From positions 1-15,794 of the forward strand of contig JAEZEZ010000040.1 of NCBI GenBank assembly GCA_023432855.1: DNA of 15,794 nt. The letters run 5' to 3'. The notes under the pieces were generated by a model. That model saw nothing but the letters and a program-made list of their open reading frames with translations. It ran no database searches and was not told where the DNA came from. Of this stretch, positions 6,337 through 12,633 are shown in pieces; position 1 is the stretch's first letter; each line of letters begins with the position of its first letter. Source of the DNA: Pseudomonadota bacterium (GTDB lineage Bacteria; Pseudomonadota; Alphaproteobacteria; Caulobacterales; Caulobacteraceae). Position numbers and translations under genes: made by a program.

Positions 6337-6983
6337 GCACGGCCCTGGAGGGGCTGCTGGCCGAGATTCGCGCCTGCCGCGCCTGCGCCCATGAACTGCC
6401 CCACGAGCCGCGGCCCGTGGTGTGGGTGACGCCCGACACCCGCCTCCTTGTCTGCGGCCAGGCCCCCGGCCGGCGCGTGCACGAGAGCGGCCGGCCGTTC
6501 ACCGACGCGTCCGGCGACCGGCTGCGCGACTGGATGGGCGTCGACTACGACACCTTCTATGGCGACCGGCGCATCGGCGTGGCGGCCATGGCCTTCTGCT
6601 TCCCGGGCACCAACCCCAGGGGCGGGGACTATCCGCCACCGCCGCGCTGCGCCGAGCTCTGGCGCCGGCGACTGCTCGACAACATGCCGAAGGTGGAGCT
6701 GACCCTGCTGGTCGGCTGGCACGCCCAGCAATGGGCGCTGAAGGACCGGGCCAGGGGTTCGATGACGGAAACCGTGGCCCACTGGCGCGACTATGCGTCC
6801 GAGGGGCTGCTGCCCATGCCGCACCCCTCCTGGCGCAATACGGCGTGGCTGAAACGCGAGCCCTGGTTCGGTCTGGAGGTGATCCCCTGGCTGCGGGAAC
6901 GGGTCGCCGGGATGCTCGAAACACCGAAAGTTGTCGGCGATCACACAGCCAAGAGCCTTGCAGAGGTCCCATTCGGGGGGTAA
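6333..6983 (+). CDS. Uracil-DNA glycosylase superfamily protein
   Basis: A 216-residue member of the UDG superfamily (COG1573-like). Motif 1 is GQAPGRRVHESGRPF (about 42-56), related to the GEAPG motif of family 4/5 glycosylases. Motif 2 is MPHPSWRN (about 162-169), which supplies the His that contacts DNA or the base. Cys15 and Cys18 (CRAC) near the N-terminus, plus Cys89 and Cys106, resemble in order and spacing the four cluster-binding cysteines of family 4 enzymes, so a 4Fe-4S cluster is plausible. The family removes uracil or other damaged bases from DNA, but the modified motif 1 makes the exact activity uncertain. The start is GTG overlapping the DUF3253 stop by four bases. A short GC hairpin with a T-rich tail begins around its stop codon. 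Confidence 0.85.
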   Translation: MSTALEGLLAEIRACRACAHELPHEPRPVVWVTPDTRLLVCGQAPGRRVHESGRPFTDASGDRLRDWMGVDYDTFYGDRRIGVAAMAFCFPGTNPRGGDYPPPPRCAELWRRRLLDNMPKVELTLLVGWHAQQWALKDRARGSMTETVAHWRDYASEGLLPMPHPSWRNTAWLKREPWFGLEVIPWLRERVAGMLETPKVVGDHTAKSLAEVPFGG

Positions 6984-6990
6984 CGCCCCG
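6974..6990 (+). terminator. Possible weak terminator hairpin after the UDG-like gene
   Basis: CGGGG (6974-6978) pairs with CCCCG (6986-6990) around a seven-base loop that contains the TAA stop, followed by GTCGTTTGTT. The stem is short and the tail only partly T-rich, so read-through into the dehydrogenase gene is possible. Confidence 0.35.
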
Positions 6991-7022
6991 GTCGTTTGTT
7001 CCACCGGGAGCCTGATTTCGGC

Positions 7023-8102
7023 ATGACCCTGTTCGATTCTCCGCATTTCGCAGGACATGAAGGCGTCCACGCCTTCTATGACGAAAAGACCGGCCTCAAG
7101 GCCATCATCGCCGTCCACTCCACCGCCCGGGGCGCCGCCGTGGGCGGCTGCCGCATGTGGAACTACGCCAGCGCCGAGGAGGCGCTGACCGACGTGCTGC
7201 GCCTGTCGCGCGGCATGTCCTACAAGAACTCCATCGCCGACCTCGAAATGGGCGGCGGCAAGGCCGTGATCATCGGCGACAGCCGCACCCAGAAGTCGCC
7301 CGAGCTGTTCCAGGCCTTCGGCCGCGCCGTGCATACCCTGGGCGGCATCTACTACAGCGCCGAGGATGTCGGCGTTTCCGTGGCCGACATCATGGAGGCC
7401 CGCAAGGAGACCCCCTACGTGGTCGGCCTCGAGGGCGGCGATTTCGCCTCGGGCGATCCCAGCCCGGTGACCGCCGACGGCGTGTTCCGCGCCATCCTGC
7501 GCGGCGCCAAGCGCCTGTGGGGCCAGGACGACCTGAACGGCCTGACCGTGGCGGTCCAGGGCGTCGGCCACGTCGGCGGCTACCTCTGCGACAGCCTGCA
7601 CAAGGCCGGCGCGAAGCTCATCGTCACCGACGTCAACGAACCCGTCCTGCGTGAAGTCGCCGAGCGCACCAACGCCGAGATCGTCGCGCCGGACGCCATC
7701 TACGACGTTGCCGCCGACATCTACGCGCCCTGCGCGCTTGGCGCGACGCTGAACGAGAGCACGCTTCCGCGCCTGAAGGTGAAGGCCGTCATCGGCGCGG
7801 CCAACAACCAGCTGGCCACCCCCGAGATCGGCCGCCGCCTGTTCGACATGGGCATCCTCTACGGCCCGGACTACCTGGTGAACGCCGGCGGCATCACCAA
7901 CGTCGCCTCCGAAATGCACGCGCGCGCCACCGGCGGCGGCTACGATCCCAAGTGGGTCGAGAGCAAGATGGTGCGCCTGATGCAGACCTTCGACGAGGTC
8001 ATGGATCGCTCCGAGGCCGAGAAGCGCCCGACCCATGAGGTCGCCGACGCCATCGCCGAAGCCCGCATCCAGGCCGCCAAGGACGCGCGCCTGGCCGCTT
8101 GA
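7023..8102 (+). CDS. Leucine/phenylalanine/valine dehydrogenase (Glu/Leu/Phe/Val family)
   Basis: NAD-dependent oxidative deaminase of branched-chain or aromatic amino acids, about 359 residues, the usual length for leucine dehydrogenase. With the ATG at 7023, the substrate-binding lysine (YKN, Lys68), the catalytic lysine in EMGGGKAVIIG (Lys80) and the catalytic aspartate in SAEDVG (Asp115) fall at the same numbers as in Bacillus leucine dehydrogenase. The Rossmann domain has VQGVGHVGGY (GxGxxG, about 180-185), followed by an acidic residue at the end of the next strand (IVTDVNE), typical of NAD preference. A TTG at 6996 would add nine residues, but those codons contain the GGGAG Shine-Dalgarno site, so ATG is preferred. 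It probably feeds leucine, valine or phenylalanine catabolism. The leucine versus phenylalanine choice cannot be settled here. A strong hairpin follows the stop. Confidence 0.93.
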   Translation: MTLFDSPHFAGHEGVHAFYDEKTGLKAIIAVHSTARGAAVGGCRMWNYASAEEALTDVLRLSRGMSYKNSIADLEMGGGKAVIIGDSRTQKSPELFQAFGRAVHTLGGIYYSAEDVGVSVADIMEARKETPYVVGLEGGDFASGDPSPVTADGVFRAILRGAKRLWGQDDLNGLTVAVQGVGHVGGYLCDSLHKAGAKLIVTDVNEPVLREVAERTNAEIVAPDAIYDVAADIYAPCALGATLNESTLPRLKVKAVIGAANNQLATPEIGRRLFDMGILYGPDYLVNAGGITNVASEMHARATGGGYDPKWVESKMVRLMQTFDEVMDRSEAEKRPTHEVADAIAEARIQAAKDARLAA

Positions 8103-8110
8103 TCCGGACC

Positions 8111-8137
8111 CGGCGCCTCCCCCGCAGGGGGGCGCCG
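8111..8137 (+). terminator. Strong GC hairpin after the dehydrogenase gene
   Basis: An 11-bp stem (8111-8121 with 8127-8137, one T-G wobble) closes a five-base CCGCA loop, 9 bases after the dehydrogenase stop. There is no T tract, so termination would be non-canonical, or the hairpin may protect the mRNA 3' end. The rest of the 116-base gap holds nothing I recognise apart from the AGGAG site of the next gene. Confidence 0.5.
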
Positions 8138-8218
8138 CCCGCGGCGGGATCGCCGCGCTTTTCGGAACCGCTCCCGCCGCGCAGGTGTTGGCAGGGCGAG
8201 CATTCCAGGAGCGCGCCG

Positions 8219-8893
8219 ATGAAGCTGACCGATCTCGCCGAAGACCTCACCCACCGCGGCCGCGGCTACGCCGACGGCTTCTCGGACGCGATGAAGGCCA
8301 CCCGGTCGCGCGCCGGCCACGGCCTGCACGAGGCGAAATCCTTTGCCGGATCACGCACCGGCCTGGCGCTCGGCGCGACCGCCGCCGGCGTCCTGCTCGG
8401 CCTGCTGCTCAATCCCGCGCGCAAGGTCGCCTGGCAGTCCGGCGAGGCGCTCGCGGGAGACTGGGTCGGCGTGCTGAAAGCCGAGCACCGCATGGTGCAG
8501 GCGGCCTTCGAGGCCGTGCTGGACACCTCGGCCGAGGAGCCCGGCAAGCGCGCCGCCCTCTTCAAGAAGATCAACTGGGCCCTCCTCAAGCACGGGGTGC
8601 AGGAAGAGACAGTGATCTATCCGGCGCTGCGCGAGGTCGCCACCGAGGAGGAGAAGGCGAAGCACCTCTACGAGGACCATGCCGACATCAAGACCCATCT
8701 CTACCGGCTGCAGAAGATGGACAAGTCCGACCCGCAGTGGATCGTGGTCATGCGCGACCTGCGCGACATCGTCGAGCGCCACATCCGCGAGGAGGAGGAC
8801 GAGATCTTCCCCCGCTTCCGCGATCGCCTGTCGTCCTCGGAGAACCGCCGCCTGACCCTGAACGTCCACCGCGAGGGCGTACGCCTGGCCTGA
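8219..8893 (+). CDS. Membrane-anchored hemerythrin (HHE) domain protein
   Basis: A 224-residue protein. The ATG at 8219 is chosen because AGGAG lies seven bases upstream; the frame extends further left but runs through the hairpin region. The N-terminal part (about 1-45) is polar and helical. A glycine-rich hydrophobic segment follows (about 48-64, LALGATAAGVLLGLLL), like the membrane tail of ElaB/DUF883-type proteins. The C-terminal hemerythrin domain (about 82-205) has the diiron ligand set: His90, His125 with Glu129 (HGVQEE), His154 (EDHAD), and His188 with Glu192 (HIREEE). Such domains bind O2, NO or iron or sense redox. Here it would sit on the cytoplasmic membrane. It ends three bases before the convergent iron-transporter operon; whether they are functionally linked is inference. 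Confidence 0.87.
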   Translation: MKLTDLAEDLTHRGRGYADGFSDAMKATRSRAGHGLHEAKSFAGSRTGLALGATAAGVLLGLLLNPARKVAWQSGEALAGDWVGVLKAEHRMVQAAFEAVLDTSAEEPGKRAALFKKINWALLKHGVQEETVIYPALREVATEEEKAKHLYEDHADIKTHLYRLQKMDKSDPQWIVVMRDLRDIVERHIREEEDEIFPRFRDRLSSSENRRLTLNVHREGVRLA

Positions 8894-8896
8894 CGG

Positions 8897-9913
8897 TCAG
8901 GCCGGCGGGAACACCCGGCAGAAGACGGGCTCCAGCCTGATGTGGACGGTGTCGCCCACGGCGGGTGCGGCCGCCAGCGGCGCACGGGCCACCGCGGTCT
9001 GTCCGCCGGCCTCGATGTCGGCGAGGACGAAGGGGCCGCCGAAGCGGACATTGGTCACCCGCGCCTCGACGCCGTCGACCTCGATGCGGAAGGCCTCGGG
9101 CCGGGCGATCACCCGGGCGGGGCCCGAGCCGGACGCGGCAATGCTGCCGAAGGCGGTGCGCGCGGCGCCGTTCTCGAGCACCGCGGGCAGCTCCAGGGTG
9201 TCGCCGAGCAGTCGCGCGGCCGAGGGGGAGGCCGGGGCCAGGTAGCACTCCCGCGCCGTTCCGGTCTGGAGGATGCGGCCGTGGCGCATCAGCGCCAGGT
9301 CGTCGGCCATCATCATGGCCTCCTCGGCGTCGTGGGTGACGATCAGGGCCGCCGCGCCGCTGTCCCGAAGCGCCGTGACCGTCGCCTGCTGCACCTCCGC
9401 CTTCAGGCGCCCGTCCAGCCCCGAGAACGGCTCGTCCAGCAGGACGACCGATGGCTGACGGGCGAGGGCCCGTGCGAGCGCCACCCGCTGCTGTTCGCCG
9501 CCGGACAGGGCGTGCGGCCACGCCGAGGCGCGGTCGGCCAGGCGGACACGCTCCAGCTGGGCCAGGGCCCGGGCGCGGCGTTCGGCCTTCGGCAGCCGCT
9601 TCAGGCCGAAGGCGACGTTCTGCTCGACGGTCAGGTGGGGGAAGAGGGCGTAGTCCTGGAACACCAGGCCGATGTCGCGCTGTTCCGGCGGCACGAAATG
9701 GCGGCCATCCGAAAGCACCTTGTCGAACATGCGCACCACGCCCGCGTCGGGCCGCTCCAGGCCCGCGATCATGCGCAGCAGGGTGCTCTTGCCGCAGCCG
9801 GAAGGGCCGAGCAGGGCGGTGATCCGACCGCACTCGAGCGCCAGGCTGGCGTCCTCGACCACCGTCTTGTCGCCGTAGCGTCGTGTCAGCCCTTGGGCGG
9901 TGAGGGCGCTCAT
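8897..9913 (-). CDS. fbpC: Ferric iron ABC transporter ATP-binding protein (FbpC type)
   Basis: A 338-residue ATPase that powers inner-membrane import. Walker A GPSGCGKST (36-44), Q-loop Gln86 (VFQDYALFPH), signature LSGGEQQR (136-143), Walker B VVLLDEP with Glu161, and H-loop His194 (THDAEEAM) are all intact. The C-terminal part (about 260-338) is a TOBE-like regulatory domain (VIARPEAFRI, RFGGPFVLADIE). This layout belongs to the MalK/PotA/FbpC group. The neighbours (FutA-like binding protein, FbpB-like permease) point to Fe(III). The ATG overlaps the permease stop by four bases (ATGA), which fixes the start even though the frame stays open far upstream. It is the last gene of the operon and converges on the hemerythrin gene with a three-base gap. 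Confidence 0.92.
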   Translation of the reverse strand: MSALTAQGLTRRYGDKTVVEDASLALECGRITALLGPSGCGKSTLLRMIAGLERPDAGVVRMFDKVLSDGRHFVPPEQRDIGLVFQDYALFPHLTVEQNVAFGLKRLPKAERRARALAQLERVRLADRASAWPHALSGGEQQRVALARALARQPSVVLLDEPFSGLDGRLKAEVQQATVTALRDSGAAALIVTHDAEEAMMMADDLALMRHGRILQTGTARECYLAPASPSAARLLGDTLELPAVLENGAARTAFGSIAASGSGPARVIARPEAFRIEVDGVEARVTNVRFGGPFVLADIEAGGQTAVARAPLAAAPAVGDTVHIRLEPVFCRVFPPA

Positions 9914-11508
9914 AGCGGGGATCCGGGTCGGGAGGCGCCGACCCGGCGGGTCAGCCAGACCACCGCGGGGGCGGCGACCAGGACGATCAATAGCGAAGGC
10001 CACGCCGCCTGCGCCAGCCGTTCGTCCTTGGCGTAGTAGTCGGCCATCACGGCCAGGGTGTCGAAGCCGAAGGGCCGCAGGATGACCGTGGCCGGCAGTT
10101 CCTTGAGCACGTCGATGAAGACCAGCAGGCCCGCGGTCAGCAGGGCGCCGCGGGCGACCGGCAGCTCGACCCGGCGCGCGGCCCCGGCTTCCGTCTCGCC
10201 CAGACTGCGGGCGGCGCGGATCATGGACGGCGTCACCCGCTGCAGTCCGGCCTCGACGGGCTCCAGCGCCGCGGCGAGCAGGCGGGCGGCGTAGGCCAGC
10301 AGCAGCAGGGCGAGCGCCACGCCGACCGCGCTGCTGGCGCCCTCGACGCCGCGCCACAGCCATCCGGCCGGCGCCAGCAGGCCCACCGCGATCACCGCGC
10401 CGGGCGCGGCGTAGCCCAGGCTGGCAGCCCGGCCCAGCAGCGGCAGCCCGCGGCCTCCGAGCGCGAGCCCCACCGCCAGCGCCGTGGTGATCAGCGCCGC
10501 CGCGCAGCCGAGGCCGAAGGCGTTCAGGGCGCCGCGGATCAGGCGCGGCGTCTCGGGGTCGACCGTCAGTCCGCGCCACGCCAGCCAGCCGGCGGGCAGC
10601 AGGAAACCGAGCAGCAGAAGGGTCAGGCAGAACAGCACCGCGAGCGCGGCGCCGCCGCCCGCGAGCTCGCGAACGGGCAGGGGCCGCCAGCGGGCGGGCC
10701 CGATGTCTCCCCCCTGGTCGCGGCGCCCGGCCCGCTCGATCCACAGCAGCACGGCGGCCGCGCCCAGCAGCGGCAGGGCCAGCATGGCCGCCTCGGCCGT
10801 GGAGCCGAACACCGACCAGGCCCGCACAACGCCGGTGGTCAGGGTCTGCACCCCCAGGAAGGAGGTCGCGCCGTAGTCGGCCAGGGTCTCCATGACCGCC
10901 AGGGCCGCGCCGGCCGCCAGCGCCGGGCGCGCCATCGGCAGGGTGACGGCGGTGAAGGCGCCCCAGGCTCCGCGTCCCAGCGACCGCGCGGCCTCCAGCG
11001 CCGCCACCGACTGGTTCACAAGCGCCGCGCGCATGGTCAGGTAGACGTAGGGGTAGAAGGCGAAGGACAGCACGATCGCGGCGCCCGGGAGCGATCGCAT
11101 CTCCAGCGGCGCGTCGAAGCCGAAGGCCGCGCGGAAGGCGGTGCGGACCGGCCCCGCCACGTCGAACAGGTCCGCGTAGCCATAGGCCAGGGCGAACCCC
11201 GGCGCCGCCAGCGGCAGCACCAGGGCCCAGGCGAAAAGGTCCCTGCCGGGGAAACGGTGCATGACGACCAGCCAGGCCGCCGCCGCGCCGAGCGAACCGG
11301 CGCCCACGGCCACCATCGCCGCCAGCGCCGCCGAGGTCCTCAGGTAGCGGAAGAAGGTCTCGGCCGTCAGGCTGTCGGCGCCCGGGCCGAGCGCCGTGAC
11401 CACCACCGCCGCCAGCGGCGCGAGCGCCAGCAGGGCGGCGATGGCGGCCGCGACGTGGAGCCCGTTAAGGCGCGAGGGCGGCCGCGCGGCGACGCCCGTC
11501 GCAGCCAT
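9910..11508 (-). CDS. fbpB: Ferric iron ABC transporter permease, fused two-domain (FbpB type)
   Basis: A 532-residue inner-membrane protein with about 12 hydrophobic segments, made of two six-helix halves, as in FbpB/SfuB. Each half has a cytoplasmic EAA loop that docks to the ATPase: EAARSLGRG...LPMARP (about 172-195) and RAARSLGETE...LPVARG (about 431-454). The segment DVLKELPATVILRPFGFDTLA (about 466-486, here in part) is characteristic of the iron(III) permeases. The ATG shares one base with the stop of the binding-protein gene (TGATG), so translation is coupled. A charged loop (about 258-280, RRDQGGD) joins the halves. Thiamine or phosphonate permeases have a similar layout, but the neighbours make iron by far the best assignment. 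Confidence 0.9.
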   Translation of the reverse strand: MAATGVAARPPSRLNGLHVAAAIAALLALAPLAAVVVTALGPGADSLTAETFFRYLRTSAALAAMVAVGAGSLGAAAAWLVVMHRFPGRDLFAWALVLPLAAPGFALAYGYADLFDVAGPVRTAFRAAFGFDAPLEMRSLPGAAIVLSFAFYPYVYLTMRAALVNQSVAALEAARSLGRGAWGAFTAVTLPMARPALAAGAALAVMETLADYGATSFLGVQTLTTGVVRAWSVFGSTAEAAMLALPLLGAAAVLLWIERAGRRDQGGDIGPARWRPLPVRELAGGGAALAVLFCLTLLLLGFLLPAGWLAWRGLTVDPETPRLIRGALNAFGLGCAAALITTALAVGLALGGRGLPLLGRAASLGYAAPGAVIAVGLLAPAGWLWRGVEGASSAVGVALALLLLAYAARLLAAALEPVEAGLQRVTPSMIRAARSLGETEAGAARRVELPVARGALLTAGLLVFIDVLKELPATVILRPFGFDTLAVMADYYAKDERLAQAAWPSLLIVLVAAPAVVWLTRRVGASRPGSPL

Positions 11509-12569
11509 CAGCGCCAGCCGGCCCGCTCGAAGATGCGCTGGGCCTCGGCCTGGTGGACCGCGTAGCGCGACACCGGAAGCGGGTCGGCCGGGCGGTCGGC
11601 GTAGGCCGCGACGTCTGCGGGCAGCGGCGTGCCGGCGACGACCGGGAACTCGTTGGTGACGTTGGCGAACACGGCCTGGGCCTCGGGCGACATCAGGAAT
11701 TCCATGAAGCGCAGCGCGTTGGCCCGGTTCGGCGCATTGGCGACGAGGCCGGCGCCGGACACGTTCACGTGCGCGCCGCGGCCGTCGAGCGAGGGCCAGC
11801 CGAGCGCCACGTTGGCGATGCCGGCCTTGTCCTCGGGCGTCTCGGCCAGGCGCAGGTAGTAGTAGCTGTTGGTGATGGCGACCTCGCACTGGCCGGCGCC
11901 GACGGCGCGGATCTGGTCGCGGTCGCCGCCCGACGGCTGGCGCGCCATGTTGGCGACGACGCCGCGCGCCCACTGCTCGGCCTTCTGCGGGCCCCAGCGC
12001 TCGATCAGCGCGGCCATCAGGGACAGGTTGTAGGGGTTGTCCGAGGACCGCACGCAGATCTTCCCGCGGAAGCGCGGCGTCGCCAGCGCTTCGTAGGTGG
12101 CGATCTCCTCCGGCTTCACCTTGGTCGTGTCGTAGGCCACGACCCGGGCGCGGCGCGAGATGGCGAACCAGCGTCCCTGGGGGTCGCGCAGGTGCTCCGG
12201 CGCCTTGGCCAGCAGCGCCTCGTTTCCGATCGGCTGCAGGAGGCCCGCGTCGGCGGCCATGCCCATGGAGCCGGCGTCGGCGATGACCAGCAGGTCGGCC
12301 GGGCTGGACGCCCCCTCGGCCTTGATCCGCTCGATCAGCTGCGCCGCCGGCGCCTCGATGCGGCGGACCTCGATGCCGGTGGCCTTGGTGAAGGCCTCGT
12401 AGATCTGGGTGTCGGAATCGTAGTGGCGGGCGGTGTAGAGATTGACCACGCCCGCGGGCGCCGGCGCGGCGCCGGCCTTGTCCGACGCCTTGTCCGGCTC
12501 GCCCTGCGTGCAGGCAGCGAGCACCAGAGCGCTCGCAAGCGCCAGGACGGGACTCAGTTTCGAAATCAT
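11508..12569 (-). CDS. fbpA: Ferric iron-binding lipoprotein of ABC transporter (FutA/FbpA type)
   Basis: A 353-residue solute-binding protein. The signal peptide ends in a lipobox LAAC (Cys20), so it is anchored in the periplasmic face of the inner membrane (or the outer membrane). The mature part begins with NLYTARHYDSD. His49, Tyr50, Tyr180, Tyr236 and Tyr237 match, with identical spacing, the His and four Tyr ligands I recall for Synechocystis FutA1, which hold iron without an added anion. An in-frame ATG at 12581 exists, but the ATG at 12569 is preferred because GAGGG lies five bases before it. A Fur-box-like repeat lies 38 bases upstream of this start. It is the first gene of the ABC operon, overlapping the permease start by one base. 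Confidence 0.93.
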   Translation of the reverse strand: MISKLSPVLALASALVLAACTQGEPDKASDKAGAAPAPAGVVNLYTARHYDSDTQIYEAFTKATGIEVRRIEAPAAQLIERIKAEGASSPADLLVIADAGSMGMAADAGLLQPIGNEALLAKAPEHLRDPQGRWFAISRRARVVAYDTTKVKPEEIATYEALATPRFRGKICVRSSDNPYNLSLMAALIERWGPQKAEQWARGVVANMARQPSGGDRDQIRAVGAGQCEVAITNSYYYLRLAETPEDKAGIANVALGWPSLDGRGAHVNVSGAGLVANAPNRANALRFMEFLMSPEAQAVFANVTNEFPVVAGTPLPADVAAYADRPADPLPVSRYAVHQAEAQRIFERAGWR

Positions 12570-12574
12570 GACGA

Positions 12575-12579
12575 CCCTC
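12575..12579 (-). promoter_or_regulatory. Ribosome binding site that sets the fbpA start
   Basis: GAGGG on the - strand, five bases before the ATG at 12569. The alternative ATG at 12581 overlaps this site and has no Shine-Dalgarno sequence of its own. Confidence 0.65.
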
Positions 12580-12606
12580 ATCTAAGACCCGCGCCGTTTG
12601 GCATGA

Positions 12607-12623
12607 TTGAGAATTGTTCGCAA
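12607..12623. promoter_or_regulatory. Fur-box-like inverted repeat upstream of fbpA
   Basis: TTGAGAATTGTTCGCAA, centred on 12615, is an interrupted palindrome: six of the eight symmetric base pairs match, and the core reads as a 7-1-7 repeat (TGAGAAT-T-GTTCGCA). This resembles the Fur consensus TGATAAT-N-ATTATCA. It lies in the 64-base gap between the TonB receptor stop and the fbpA start, where it could cover a promoter. Iron-dependent repression is inferred from the site plus the iron-transport genes downstream. Confidence 0.55.
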
Positions 12624-12633
12624 CTGGGCCGTC

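Noticed and set aside
7157..7654. A 165-residue + strand frame inside the dehydrogenase gene
   Set aside because: Arg-rich shadow in another frame; the overlapping dehydrogenase frame carries all the catalytic residues.
6315..8036. A 573-residue - strand open frame across the UDG-like and dehydrogenase genes
   Set aside because: The + strand proteins have full catalytic motifs. The antisense frame has a His/Gly/Val-rich composition with no recognisable domain.
9914..11973. Upstream extensions of the FbpC and FbpB frames (615 and 687 residues)
   Set aside because: They run into the neighbouring iron-transport genes in the wrong frame. The ATGA and TGATG overlaps with the preceding stop codons mark the real starts.
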